A stretch of DNA of 40,224 nt from Anaerolineae bacterium (lineage in GTDB: Bacteria; Chloroflexota; Anaerolineae; Aggregatilineales; Phototrophicaceae). A program made the translations under genes and the position numbers. This document shows positions 15,609 through 24,004 of this stretch, piece after piece. Numbering within the stretch: position 1 is the first letter of the stretch; every line of letters starts with the position of its first letter. The stretch lies in NCBI GenBank assembly GCA_022825675.1, contig JAJDWK010000058.1:1-40224 (forward strand). Direction: 5' to 3'. A model generated the notes under the pieces. It did no database searches. It saw only the letters and a program-made list of their open reading frames with translations, and was not told the DNA's origin.

Positions 15609-16161
15609 ATGTGTAATGCCCATGTTGCCCAAGCGGTTGAACTTCCCCGCCCACTTCATCGCTGATGGGCTGCGCGTTGATGCCTTCCCGGCGGAGGGGC
15701 TGGTGGGTCCGGCGGTTGTCATCGATATTGCTGCCCGCGCCGAAGAAGACGCTGATGCCGGCGTGACCGTCGACGATCTGCAAGCCTGGGAGATGGAAAA
15801 CGGCGAAATCCCCGAAGGCGCGTTTGTCTTGATGTATTCCGGCTGGGAGCATCGCATCGGCAGCCCGGAATTCTTCGGCGATGACACGAGTTTGCACTTC
15901 CCCGGCTTCAGCGGCGCGGCGGCGGAATGGCTGGTTACCCGGCGGGCGATTCACGGCGTCGGCGTCGATACGCTCAGCCTGGACCAAGCCATCACCCCGA
16001 CTTTCGACGCCCACTACCAGTTTCTAGGCGCTGGCTTGGTGGGGATTGAGAATGTGGCGAATCTGCAAGCGATTATGGGCAGCCAGGCGACCATCGTCTG
16101 CGGCATTCCAAAATACGAAGAAGGCTCGGGCGGTCCGGCGCGCATTCTGGCTTTGATCTAA
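15609..16161 (+). pseudogene. Decayed cyclase-family gene (PF04199 type) with internal deletion and frameshift
   Basis: AGGAG precedes ATG 15609, which reads MCNAHVAQAVELPRPLHR and stops at 15663. The family body is in another frame. From 15616 it reads FPAHFIADGLRVDAFPAEGLVGPAVVIDI and continues through MYSGWEHR, HFPGFSGAAAEWLV, GVGVDTLSLDQ and GGPARILALI. From memory, family members often start MC-x-HV-EAV and carry the metal motif H-x-G-T-H-x-D-x-P-x-H-F. Only its last part (PAHF) survives here. The join near 15640 therefore deletes the N-terminal domain and shifts frame. Members hydrolyse cyclic or amide substrates such as formylkynurenine. Re-initiation at 15616 would still lack the metal ligands. 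Confidence 0.65.
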
Positions 16162-16187
16162 GCGCCCAGCCACGCGCCCTAGAAACG

Positions 16188-16214
16188 CGGGCGTCTCAAC
16201 GAGGTGCCCGTTTT
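16188..16214 (+). terminator. Rho-independent terminator-like hairpin after the cyclase remnant
   Basis: CGGGCGTCTC (16188-16197) pairs with GAGGTGCCCG (16201-16210), including two G-U pairs, around AAC. Four T residues follow. Confidence 0.5.
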
Positions 16215-16230
16215 CCCATGGCAAACGCTA

Positions 16231-16319
16231 GGACGTTTCGGCGAAACACCCCTGCATTATCCCTCTTTTCTGCAAATTTGCAGAAAAATCTCTGTGCCCT
16301 CTGTGCCTCTGTGGTGAAT
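16231..16319 (+). repeat. Composite dispersed repeat (D hairpin, 22-bp palindrome, B unit)
   Basis: GGACGTTTCGGCGAAACACC (16231-16250) is followed by CCTGCAT. Then comes the perfect palindrome TTTTCTGCAAATTTGCAGAAAA (bases 16266-16287), then a CTCTGTG repeat ending GTGGTGAA (16290-16318). The order D, TTTTCTGC element, B is the same as at 2388-2473, so this is one composite element. Confidence 0.8.
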
Positions 16320-16382
16320 CACTGTTTGACGCGATTGCCCTGCGCCAAAGCCCCGCATTTCGTAATCGCGGCGGGACTATGG

Positions 16383-16388
16383 TATATT
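16383..16388 (+). promoter_or_regulatory. Candidate extended -10 of the substrate-binding protein gene
   Basis: TATATT preceded by TGG gives an extended -10 (TG-n-TATATT) 48 nt before the start codon. The -35 region (TTCGTA, 18 nt upstream) is poor, which is usual for extended -10 promoters. Confidence 0.4.
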
Positions 16389-16436
16389 CGCAGCGGGAGC
16401 ATACCATTTTAGAATATGCAGAGGAGGGAACATCCC

Positions 16437-18101
16437 ATGCGGAAAATAAAGGTACTATTTGTTTTGCTGCTGCTGCTGATGGTGGCATTGGCGGCGGCGC
16501 AGGATGCGGAAACAATCGTCATCCGCGGTTTTGGCAACATCAGCACATTTAACCCGGCGCTCAGCAGCGATGGCGCTTCCTTCCAGGCTTTCAGCGTGCT
16601 TTGGCCCAAGCCCTACGAAATTGACCCCGCCACCTCGGCGCCCATGCCCGGCTTGACGCGCTGGGAGATTTCTGAAGACGGCTTGGTCTACACCTTCCAC
16701 ATCCGCGAGGATGCCAACTGGTCGGACGGCATGCCGATTACATCGCATGACATCAAATTTGTCATTGACGCGATCCAATCGGACGAAGTCGCCTCCATCC
16801 AGGAGACGGAAGTGCAGGCGGTCGAAGAAGTGCGCATCGTGGATGACAAGACTTATGAAGTGGTCTTGAAGGAATTGGATTGCGCCGCCTTCAGCCAGTT
16901 GGGTGGCGTGCGCTTCTTGCCATCGCACCTCTTCGCCGAAGATTTCAGCGACTTTGAAGAGGGCATGGTCTCGCACGAGCCGCTGGGCATCAGCGGCGGA
17001 CCTTACATTTTGGACGAATGGGCACCAGACGCCTACCAAGCCTATCACGCCAATCCCGATTGGTGGGGCGGCGAAGTCGGCATCCCCTACCTGGTGAACC
17101 GCAACATCAAAGAGCAGGCGGTGGCGCTGCAATCGATACAAGCGGGCGAGGTGGATTACACCTATCTGCATGGCGACCTCTTCACGCAGATTGCCGATAC
17201 CAGCAACTTGCAGTGGCAGATATTCCCGCAGATGTCGGTCAAGTTCTTCTCGCTGAACTGGGCGGACCCAACGCAGCCGGGTGCCGCTCACGATGACGAT
17301 GGCAACCCCATCGAGCAAGCGCCGCACCCGATTTTCAGCGACCCCGCCGTGCGCAAAGCGGTGGCGATGGGCTATAACAAGAGCGATGTGCTGGCGACCA
17401 TGGGCGGCGATGACGGCGGCACGCCTTTGATTGGCGCGGTCAACCCCGCTATCGGCTGGGCATATAACCATGACCTCGACCCCTATCCCTATGACCCCGA
17501 AGCGGCGATGCAGCTGCTGGAAGACGCCGGCTGGGTGGATGATGACGGCGATGGCGTACGCGAGAAAGACGGGCAGCGCCTGGAATTCACGATTTCTTAC
17601 AGCGACATCCTGCTGATGTTCGAGACTCATGTCCTGGTGGCGCAGGACCAGCTGAAAGACATCGGCTTTGATGTGACGCTGGAGAAGGTGGAATGGGCGA
17701 ATTACATCAGTGATATCTACCTGGGGCAGATGTACGACGCCACTTCCATGAGCAACAGCGGCGGCACCGGCGGCGCGCCGGACGCCAACGACTTCATGAC
17801 GCTGATTGACAGCCGCCAGGATGTGCCCGGCAGCGGCAACAATCTGGCGTCTTATGTCAACCCCGAGGTGGATGCGCTGATTGACGCGGCGCGCACGGTG
17901 CCCGGCTGTGATACCGCCGCCCGCGGCGAAATCTACCGCGAAATCCAGCGCATCGCGCACGAAGACCTGGCTTACGACTGGTCTTTTGTGCCCAACATCT
18001 GGCAGACGGCGAATGCGCGCGTCAGCAACTTTGAGCCAGCGCCGTTCTGGGTTTTCTATGGCTATACCGCCGATATCCACAAGTGGACGATCGAGGGCTA
18101 A
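16437..18101 (+). CDS. ABC transporter substrate-binding protein, family 5 (peptide/nickel/oligosaccharide type)
   Basis: The ATG at 16437 follows GAGGAGGG by 8 nt; the protein is 554 aa. The signal peptide (KVLFVLLLLLMVALAAA) is cleaved near QDAE, with no lipobox. The family-5 landmarks are all there: ISTFNPALSSD, LTRWEISEDGLVYTFHIRED, ITSHDIKFVIDAI, GGPYILDEW, NPDWWGG, AVRKAVAMGYNK and EAAMQLLEDAGWVDDDGDG. Such proteins deliver peptides, sugars or metal chelates to an ABC importer. No permease or ATPase gene is adjacent; a terminator follows directly. The ligand is unknown. Confidence 0.9.
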   Translation: MRKIKVLFVLLLLLMVALAAAQDAETIVIRGFGNISTFNPALSSDGASFQAFSVLWPKPYEIDPATSAPMPGLTRWEISEDGLVYTFHIREDANWSDGMPITSHDIKFVIDAIQSDEVASIQETEVQAVEEVRIVDDKTYEVVLKELDCAAFSQLGGVRFLPSHLFAEDFSDFEEGMVSHEPLGISGGPYILDEWAPDAYQAYHANPDWWGGEVGIPYLVNRNIKEQAVALQSIQAGEVDYTYLHGDLFTQIADTSNLQWQIFPQMSVKFFSLNWADPTQPGAAHDDDGNPIEQAPHPIFSDPAVRKAVAMGYNKSDVLATMGGDDGGTPLIGAVNPAIGWAYNHDLDPYPYDPEAAMQLLEDAGWVDDDGDGVREKDGQRLEFTISYSDILLMFETHVLVAQDQLKDIGFDVTLEKVEWANYISDIYLGQMYDATSMSNSGGTGGAPDANDFMTLIDSRQDVPGSGNNLASYVNPEVDALIDAARTVPGCDTAARGEIYREIQRIAHEDLAYDWSFVPNIWQTANARVSNFEPAPFWVFYGYTADIHKWTIEG

Positions 18102-18124
18102 GCCTTAGCGCTCATTAACGAGAA

Positions 18125-18155
18125 AAGAGGCGGCTGTTATCAGCCGCCTCTTTTT
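18125..18155 (+). terminator. Strong, probably bidirectional rho-independent terminator
   Basis: AAGAGGCGGCTG (18125-18136) and CAGCCGCCTCTT (18141-18152) form a perfect 12-bp stem with a TTAT loop, followed by TTT. The opposite strand has CTCTTTTCTC after the stem. It can therefore also stop transcription from the minus-strand gene ending at 18211. Confidence 0.88.
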
Positions 18156-18210
18156 CTTGCCTGCGATTTCTCCCTATTTTGCAACGATTGCCGCAGCAGG
18201 CGGGAACGGG

Positions 18211-18432
18211 TTATTCGTTGACAGGCAGCTTGCGCGAAAGCCCCAAGCCTTCCAACAAGCCGGACATGCGCGCTTGCCCCGCTTCTACCTTGCGCATGCG
18301 GTCGTCCATGTTGCCAAAACCCTGATCCACTTTGTCTTCCAGCCGCTTGATATCCGCGCGCAGCCAAAAGAATATGCCGGCGACAACTGTGATATTTGTG
18401 CCGATGATGATAAGAACCTGTTCCCAGCCCAT
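18211..18432 (-). CDS. Small membrane-anchored coiled-coil protein
   Basis: This 73-aa protein starts 9 nt after GAGG. An N-terminal membrane segment (QVLIIIGTNITVVAGIFFWL) is followed by a charged helix with heptad character (ADIKRLEDKVDQGFGNMDD). Similar very small TM-plus-coil proteins are frequent in bacterial genomes, often without assigned function. The open frame extends upstream to 18579, but that part encodes transposase remnants, so the start at 18432 is chosen. It ends in the bidirectional terminator. Confidence 0.55.
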   Translation of the reverse strand: MGWEQVLIIIGTNITVVAGIFFWLRADIKRLEDKVDQGFGNMDDRMRKVEAGQARMSGLLEGLGLSRKLPVNE

Positions 18433-18469
18433 TATGTATGACCTCAACGTTTTCCTTACCCAGTACCGA

Positions 18470-18690
18470 CAGTATAGCCGCTGCCAGCGCCTGCCGCAAG
18501 CCGCTTGCAGCAGGCGCTGGCGCGGCTTGCGCTTGACCATCAGCCCCAGCTCCCGCATCAGCCGGCTGCCTGGGCGCAAAGATTTCTGGCAGTCCCGCCA
18601 GGAATTGCGTTTTCCAGCGGTGCAATACCGAATTTTTGATGCCGTGCTCGCGGCTGACTTGGGCTGCGAGTACCCGCCGCGTCAAGTTTC
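18470..18690 (-). pseudogene. IS3-type transposase remnant (helix-turn-helix piece joined to an integrase-subunit piece)
   Basis: On the minus strand, one frame from 18685 reads [25 protein letters not shown], resembling the HTH of IS3 OrfA transposases (x-EHGI-x-S-LHRWK). The frame next to it, from about 18567, reads GSRLMRELGLMVKRKPRQR, resembling the N-terminal part of OrfB (R-ARLMRE-GL-v). The two are joined within about 15 nt near 18570, so most of both proteins is deleted. No terminal inverted repeats are visible. The short matches make this a moderately supported call. Confidence 0.45.
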
Positions 18691-18716
18691 ATCTACCTTT
18701 TCCGCCCCCGCCTGCC

Positions 18717-18722
18717 TATAAT
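18717..18722 (+). promoter_or_regulatory. Candidate -10 element (TATAAT) of the VWA gene
   Basis: A perfect TATAAT occurs at 18717-18722, with only a weak -35 (TACCTT at 18694-18699, 17 nt spacing). The ATG at 18721 lies inside this hexamer. If the promoter is used, that ATG cannot be in the mRNA, which supports the TTG start at 18820. Confidence 0.4.
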
Positions 18723-18819
18723 GCTTAAGCTATCCCCGCCGAAAGATGACAAGCGCGCCGGGATTGGGTACAGTCAGTGGCGGAGCAAGCGCCGCCCGCG
18801 CGCATTGGAGACACTGGAC

Positions 18820-21800
18820 TTGAAGCGAAAGACTTGCATAGCCATCGTCTTCTTGCTGCTCTGCTTGCCGCTGGGCTTGGTATCGCCACAAGAAGAGAGC
18901 GGCATCTCGCTGAATATCATCGGCATCGATTCGACAGATTTGCAGCAGATAACGCTTAACGCGGCGGTGCTGGATTCCAGCGGGCAGCTCGTCTCGGGCT
19001 TGGGTGTGGAGCATTTCAGCATTGGCGGCGAGCTGGCGGGGCGGGCGCAGGTGCGCGAAATCGCCAATATAACTGACGACGAACTCAACTTCGCCAGTGT
19101 GCTGCTGATAGACACCAGCACCAGCATGGTGGGGCAGCCTATGCAGCAGGCGCTGCAGGCGGCCCGCGTATACATCGACGCCTTGGGTCCCGAGGACCCC
19201 GTTGCCATCGTCACTTTCAACTGGCGCGTGCAAAATGTGGTCGATTTCACCACCGACCGCGGGGCGCTGCTCCAGGGCATGCAGATTGTGGAATATGGCG
19301 GACCAACGGCGCTTTATGACGCCACCTTAAAAGGCATTGAGCTGGCGCGGGAAGCGCCGCTGCCGCGCAAAGTGGTGGTGATCCTCAGCGATGGCGGCGA
19401 ATATGGCGGCTTCAGCGAGAGCACCCGCGAGCAGAGCCTGCGCGCCGCCACGATCCATGGCGTGCCGGTCTACGCTGTCGGCTTGGGCTGGGACATCGAC
19501 CGCCGCTTCCTGGAAGACATAGCGACGGAATCAAACGCCGAGTTTTTTGATTCGCCGACGCCGGGAGAACTGGGAGCCATCTATCAGCAGCTCGCCTTTC
19601 TCTTCCGCAGCCAGTATATCGTCACCATCAGCGCGGATTTGCCCGCCGATGGCAAGCGCTACGACTTCACATTGGAGGTGACGACGCCAGCGGGCGCGAC
19701 CGCTTCTGGCAGCGCCACCTTGCGCGCGCCGATACCGATTCCGCTGCTCTTCTTGCCGGACGACATCTTCGCCGACGCCATCGCCGAAGATACGATTATC
19801 CAGGTAGAAATCCAGGCGGACCAGGATATCGCCAGCGTGGAATACGCTGTTGATGGCGAGGTGGTATCCACTGACGAGACCTATACGATTGAGCCGGCGC
19901 GGCAGCAGCCGGGCGAGCATCAGCTTGATATTACCGTCAGCGATGTTGAAGGCGATATCGGGCGGCTCAGCACAGAATTTGAGATTGCCGCCCTGCCGCC
20001 AGTGCTGTCTGATGATTTTGAGCCGGCGGCGCAAGATATCGCCGAAGCCGAGCTGATTTCGGTGGCGGCTGGCGGACAGACAGAAATCGCGCGCGTCGAG
20101 TTCCTGCTGGATGGCGAGGTCATCGCCACCGACAGCGAAGCGCCTTATGAGCTTGACCTCGACCCCTTCGAGCTGCTGCCGCAAGCGCATATTTTGAGCA
20201 TCCGCGCCACCAATGCCGGCGGGCAGACGACCACTGTCGACAAGACCTTCGAGGTGGAAGCGCTGCCGCCGCGGCTGGATGTGCAGGGGCTGCTGCCGGA
20301 TACAGTCTTGAGCGATACGGTGACCGGCACGGTAACTGTCGCAAGCCAGTCGCCGCTCGCCAGCGTCAGCACCGAGCCGGATATCGGCGCGGTTTTGCGC
20401 GGCAATCAACTGGAATTCACTTTGGACGCGGTGGACTTGCCGCCAGGACCACAGAGCATCGCGGTGCGCGCGGTGGATGCGGCGGGCGCGGAAACGGTGC
20501 GTACCTTGGACTTCAATGTGGCGGCGCTGCCACCCACAGTGGCGCTGAGCGGGGTCGCCGTCCAGGCGATTCTTGATGGACCGCGGGAGGTCGCGATAGA
20601 AGCCGGCGGGCAGACCGAAATCGCCCGCATCGAAGTGTCTTATGATGGCGGAGCGGCGGAAACCATCGCCGAGCCGCGCTTCACCATCCCGGCAGAAGAA
20701 TTGGGCGATGGCGCGCACGAAGCGCAGATCACGGTGACCAATGCCGGCGGGGAATCGACCACGGTTACCCTGCCTTTCAGCGTCGATTTGCCGCCAACGC
20801 CAACCGTCACGCCGCTGCCCAGCGCGACCGCCACCATCACCGCGACCGCCACCGATACACCAGTGCCATCGGATACGCCAGTGCCATCGGATACGCCGAC
20901 GCATACGCCGCTGCCCAGCGCCACCACCACCGCTACTGTCGCCGCGTCCGCCACCGCCGAAGCGCCAACAGCGACCAGCCCGCCCAGCGCCACCGCGACC
21001 GAACTGCCGACCGTCACGCCACTGCCGACTGATACTGATACACCAGTACCAACCGATACCGATACGCCTGTCCCGGCTGATACCAGTACGCCGCTGCCCA
21101 CCGATACCGATACGCCTGTCCCGGCTGATACCAGTACGCCGCTGCCGACCGATACCGATACTCCCACCGATACGCCGGTGCCAACCGACACGCCCACCGA
21201 TACGCCGGTGCCAACCGACACGCCCACTGATACGCCCGTGCCAACCGACACGCCCACTGATACGCCAGTGCCAACGGACACGCCCACCGATACGCCAGTG
21301 CCGACTGACACGCCCACCGATACGCCTGTGCCGACTGACACACCCACCGATAAGCCCGTGCAAACGGATACGCCCACCGATACGCCTGTCCCAACCGACA
21401 CGCCCACTGATACGCCGGTCCCAACCGACACGCCCACTGATACGCCTGTCCCAACCGACACGCCGACTGATACGCCTGTCCCAACGGATACGCCCACCGA
21501 TACGCCTGTCCCGACTGACACGCCGACTGATACGCCCGTGCCAACCGACACGCCGACTGATACGCCGGTGCCGACCGACACGCCCACTGATACGCCGGTG
21601 CCGACCGACACGCCGACTGATACGCCTGTCCCAACCGACACGCCCACCGATACGCCTGTGCCAACCGACACGCCCACTGATACGCCAGTGCCGACTGACA
21701 CGCCGACCGATACGCCTGTCCCAACCGACACGCCGACTGATACGCCCGTGCCAACGGATACGCCGACTGATACGCCAGTGCCAACCGACACGCCGACTGA

Positions 21801-22344
21801 TACGCCTGCGCCAACCGACACGCCGACTGATACGCCTGTGCCAACCGACACGCCGACTGATACGCCTGTGCCGACTGACACGCCGACCGATACGCCTGTG
21901 CCAACCGACACGCCGACGGCAACGGACACGCCCACCGATACGCCAGTGCCGACTGACACGCCAACGCATACGGCAACGCCCACTGATACGGCGACGCCAA
22001 CCGACACGCCAACGCATACGGCGACGCCGACTGATACGGCAACGCCCACCGATACGCCAGTGCCGACTGACACGCCAACGCATACGGCGACGCCCACTGA
22101 CACGCCGACGGCAACTTACACGGCGACCGAAGCGGTGGCGACCGCCACCGAAACGCCCAGCGCCACCGCCCTTGTCGAGCCGACCGCGCAGCCCACATTG
22201 ACGCCGGTCACCATCACCGAAATCGAAGCGCCAGCCGCGGACGAGCCGCCAACGCTGGATACCGCGCTCGCCATCGGCGCGGTCATCATCGGCTTGCTGC
22301 TGCTGCTTATCCTGTTCATCCTTTCGCGCCGGCGCGAGCGCTAG
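18820..22344 (+). CDS. VWA-domain surface protein with Ig-like repeats, long [10 protein letters not shown] stalk and C-terminal membrane anchor
   Basis: The chosen start is TTG 18820, nine nt after GGAG and directly before a signal peptide ([20 protein letters not shown]); ATG 18721 is the alternative. The protein is 1174 aa. The VWA domain covers about 55-290, with a complete MIDAS: DTSTS (Asp98, Ser100, Ser102), Thr163 in GGPTALYD, and SDGG (Asp191). About four Ig-like modules of 85-100 residues follow (290-660), each ending with the linker A(L)PP. A Thr/Pro/Asp-rich stalk spans about 660-1130. Near 1146-1168 is a membrane helix ([19 protein letters not shown]), ended by SRRRER. It is probably a cell-surface adhesin or sensor held away from the membrane by the stalk. 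The ligand is unknown. Confidence 0.88.
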   Translation: MKRKTCIAIVFLLLCLPLGLVSPQEESGISLNIIGIDSTDLQQITLNAAVLDSSGQLVSGLGVEHFSIGGELAGRAQVREIANITDDELNFASVLLIDTSTSMVGQPMQQALQAARVYIDALGPEDPVAIVTFNWRVQNVVDFTTDRGALLQGMQIVEYGGPTALYDATLKGIELAREAPLPRKVVVILSDGGEYGGFSESTREQSLRAATIHGVPVYAVGLGWDIDRRFLEDIATESNAEFFDSPTPGELGAIYQQLAFLFRSQYIVTISADLPADGKRYDFTLEVTTPAGATASGSATLRAPIPIPLLFLPDDIFADAIAEDTIIQVEIQADQDIASVEYAVDGEVVSTDETYTIEPARQQPGEHQLDITVSDVEGDIGRLSTEFEIAALPPVLSDDFEPAAQDIAEAELISVAAGGQTEIARVEFLLDGEVIATDSEAPYELDLDPFELLPQAHILSIRATNAGGQTTTVDKTFEVEALPPRLDVQGLLPDTVLSDTVTGTVTVASQSPLASVSTEPDIGAVLRGNQLEFTLDAVDLPPGPQSIAVRAVDAAGAETVRTLDFNVAALPPTVALSGVAVQAILDGPREVAIEAGGQTEIARIEVSYDGGAAETIAEPRFTIPAEELGDGAHEAQITVTNAGGESTTVTLPFSVDLPPTPTVTPLPSATATITATATDTPVPSDTPVPSDTPTHTPLPSATTTATVAASATAEAPTATSPPSATATELPTVTPLPTDTDTPVPTDTDTPVPADTSTPLPTDTDTPVPADTSTPLPTDTDTPTDTPVPTDTPTDTPVPTDTPTDTPVPTDTPTDTPVPTDTPTDTPVPTDTPTDTPVPTDTPTDKPVQTDTPTDTPVPTDTPTDTPVPTDTPTDTPVPTDTPTDTPVPTDTPTDTPVPTDTPTDTPVPTDTPTDTPVPTDTPTDTPVPTDTPTDTPVPTDTPTDTPVPTDTPTDTPVPTDTPTDTPVPTDTPTDTPVPTDTPTDTPVPTDTPTDTPAPTDTPTDTPVPTDTPTDTPVPTDTPTDTPVPTDTPTATDTPTDTPVPTDTPTHTATPTDTATPTDTPTHTATPTDTATPTDTPVPTDTPTHTATPTDTPTATYTATEAVATATETPSATALVEPTAQPTLTPVTITEIEAPAADEPPTLDTALAIGAVIIGLLLLLILFILSRRRER
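21166..21915 (+). repeat. Tandem 30-bp coding repeat, about 25 copies
   Basis: Each unit encodes [10 protein letters not shown]. Copies differ mainly at silent third positions (GTG/GTC, CCA/CCG, ACC/ACT, GAC/GAT), while the amino-acid pattern is kept. One divergent unit reads [10 protein letters not shown] (about 21351-21370), and one has TDTPAPTD. Less regular T/P/D repeats flank the array from about 20800 to 22130. It is protein-coding, not a CRISPR array. Confidence 0.92.
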
Positions 22345-22415
22345 CGCAACCCGAAGCGGCGCGCCGCGTAGACTATGCACAAAGCCATAGACGCGAGCCA
22401 ACGGGCGGAGGAACC

Positions 22416-22832
22416 ATGCGGGATTTTCTTATACGAGTGCTGATTAACGCGGTGGCGATCGCCGTCACCGCCTACCTGATACCCAATATCCATATCGCCG
22501 ACAACGACATCGGCACGCTGCTCTTCATCGGCGTCGTCTTCGGCGCGGTGAACGCCCTGCTCAAGCCCTTGCTGCTGCTGCTCACCTGCCCGATGATCGT
22601 GCTGAGCCTCGGCCTCTTCCTCTTTGTCATCAACGGCTTGCTGCTGCTGATTACCGATTCGCTGGCGGGGGAACGCCTGGTCATCGACGGCGGCATCTTC
22701 ACCGCTATCCTCGGCGGCATGGTGATAGCGGCGGTGTCGATGACGCTGGAAGCGGTCTTGAAGCTGGACGACAAGGACGAGGACAAAAATAAAGGCGGCA
22801 TCATCCAGGGCGAGCTTGGCAAAAGGAAATGA
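22416..22832 (+). CDS. Phage-holin-family / YvlD-like membrane protein
   Basis: This 138-aa protein starts 5 nt after GGAGGAA. It has about four membrane segments (LINAVAIAVTAYLIP, IGTLLFIGVVFGAVNALL, LTCPMIVLSLGLFLFVINGLLLL, IFTAILGGMVIAAVSMTL) and a charged Lys/Asp-rich tail. The pattern NA-LKP-L-L-T-P---L-LGLF--VIN is that of Pfam Phage_holin_4_2. Despite the name, most members are chromosomal proteins unrelated to lysis, and nothing phage-like surrounds it. Its stop overlaps the next ATG (ATGA). Confidence 0.85.
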   Translation: MRDFLIRVLINAVAIAVTAYLIPNIHIADNDIGTLLFIGVVFGAVNALLKPLLLLLTCPMIVLSLGLFLFVINGLLLLITDSLAGERLVIDGGIFTAILGGMVIAAVSMTLEAVLKLDDKDEDKNKGGIIQGELGKRK

Positions 22833-24004
22833 GCGGGCGGCACCTGGGCAAAAGCACCATTTGCTGGCTGAGCAGCGGGCGCTACCGCCAGCCGCTGGAC
22901 GCCGACCAGGCGCTCAAATGGCAGGTGATGGCGGGCATGCGGGAATATGACTTCCGCGTCATCGGCTTCTCGACCTCGCTGCGCCCGCGCCGCTTTCGGC
23001 AATCGGCGGAGTTCTATCTGCTAGGGCAACCGCCGACATCGCCGCTGCGCTATCTGACGATGTTCGCGCTGGCGCCGCCGCTGCTCTTCGCGCTTGTCCT
23101 GCGGCATCGCAGCCAGCTCATCGTGGCGCAAAGCCCCTACGAAGGCGCAATCGCGGCGCTGGCAAAACAGGTGGCGCGGCTCTTCGGCGCGCGCCCGCGC
23201 CTCATCGTGGAGAACCACAACAATTTTGAAGAAGACCTTTTCCTGCAGCGGCGGGTGCCCTTGCCGCGGCTCTATCGGCGGCTGATGCTGATGGCTGCCC
23301 GTTACGCCTTCCGCCATGCGGATGCCCTGCGCGTCATCTCGACATCGACAGCGGCGCGCGCCCGCCATTACGCGCCAACTTTGCCGCAGGCGCGCTTCAT
23401 GACCTTCAGCGATACCGAAATATTCCGTCAGACGCCGCGGGGCGCGCCGGTGGAAGCGGCGCTGGATATCGTTTATGCCGGCGTCTTGATACCGCGCAAG
23501 GGCGTTCATCATCTGCTGGGCGCTTTCGCCCGCTTAAAACAGCCGCGCGCCCGCCTGCATTTGGTCGGCGGCGCGGAAAATGCTGATTATGCGCAGGCGC
23601 TGCGGCGGCAAGCGGCGGCTTTGGGCATAGCCGAGCGCGTGCGATTTGTCGGCGCGGTGTCTCAAGCGGAGCTGGCGCGCATATTGGCGGCGGCGCGGGT
23701 GATGGTGCTGCCCTCGCTGTCAGAAGGGCTGGGGCGGGTGGTCATCGAATCGATGCTGGTGGGCACGCCCGTCATCGGCAGCCGCGTCGGCGGCATCCCC
23801 GATGTGATAGCCGATGGCGAAACCGGCTACCTGGTCGCGCCGGGCGATGAAGATGCCCTGGCGGCGGCGCTGGCGCGCATCTACCGCGCCGATGTCAACA
23901 CCATGGGCGCAAAGGCGCGCCGCTTCGCCATCGAGTATTTCTCGCCCGAAAGTTATGTCGCCGGCTATCGCGAGCTTTTCGCGCTGGCATTGGGCGCGCC
24001 GTGA
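22829..24004 (+). CDS. Glycosyltransferase family 4 protein
   Basis: This 391-aa protein is coupled to the holin-like gene by ATGA. The N-terminal domain contains LIVAQSPYEGAIAALAKQVAR and LIVENHNNFEEDLFL. The C-terminal GT-B domain has IVYAGVLIPRKGVHHLLGAF, RVRFVGAVSQAELARILAAA and SLSEGLGRVVIESMLVGTPV, which carries the donor-binding E-(x7)-E. It presumably adds a sugar to an envelope polymer. Its neighbours, a MATE flippase-like transporter and a membrane protein, fit an envelope role. The donor sugar is unknown. Confidence 0.87.
   Translation: MSGRHLGKSTICWLSSGRYRQPLDADQALKWQVMAGMREYDFRVIGFSTSLRPRRFRQSAEFYLLGQPPTSPLRYLTMFALAPPLLFALVLRHRSQLIVAQSPYEGAIAALAKQVARLFGARPRLIVENHNNFEEDLFLQRRVPLPRLYRRLMLMAARYAFRHADALRVISTSTAARARHYAPTLPQARFMTFSDTEIFRQTPRGAPVEAALDIVYAGVLIPRKGVHHLLGAFARLKQPRARLHLVGGAENADYAQALRRQAAALGIAERVRFVGAVSQAELARILAAARVMVLPSLSEGLGRVVIESMLVGTPVIGSRVGGIPDVIADGETGYLVAPGDEDALAAALARIYRADVNTMGAKARRFAIEYFSPESYVAGYRELFALALGAP

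Larger units (their letters stand above)
18433..18819. other. Stretch between the small membrane protein and the VWA gene
   Basis: It holds the minus-strand transposase remnant (about 18470-18690) and the VWA gene promoter region (18717-18722). The rest (18723-18806) is probably the 5' leader of the VWA mRNA. It could be read as an N-terminal extension of that protein from ATG 18721. Confidence 0.5.

Noticed and set aside
16455..18080. Minus-strand open frame of 541 codons
   Set aside because: Antisense to the family-5 binding protein, with no recognisable motif.
18140..18685. Complete 181-codon minus-strand gene
   Set aside because: Only its first 40 residues resemble a transposase HTH; the rest is out of frame with the better-supported small membrane protein and runs through the terminator.
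21166..21915. CRISPR-like direct repeats
   Set aside because: The repeat is contiguous with no unique spacers, lies inside a long coding frame and varies silently; it is a protein repeat.
20640..22103. Minus-strand open frame of 487 codons reading [10 protein letters not shown] repeats, and a 956-codon frame at 19531-22401
   Set aside because: Both are antisense shadows of the [10 protein letters not shown] repeat and the VWA coding region. They have no ribosome-binding site and no independent domain.
22416..22832. Holin gene as a sign of a prophage
   Set aside because: The family name is historical; no phage structural, integrase or lysis genes are nearby and the neighbours are envelope genes.
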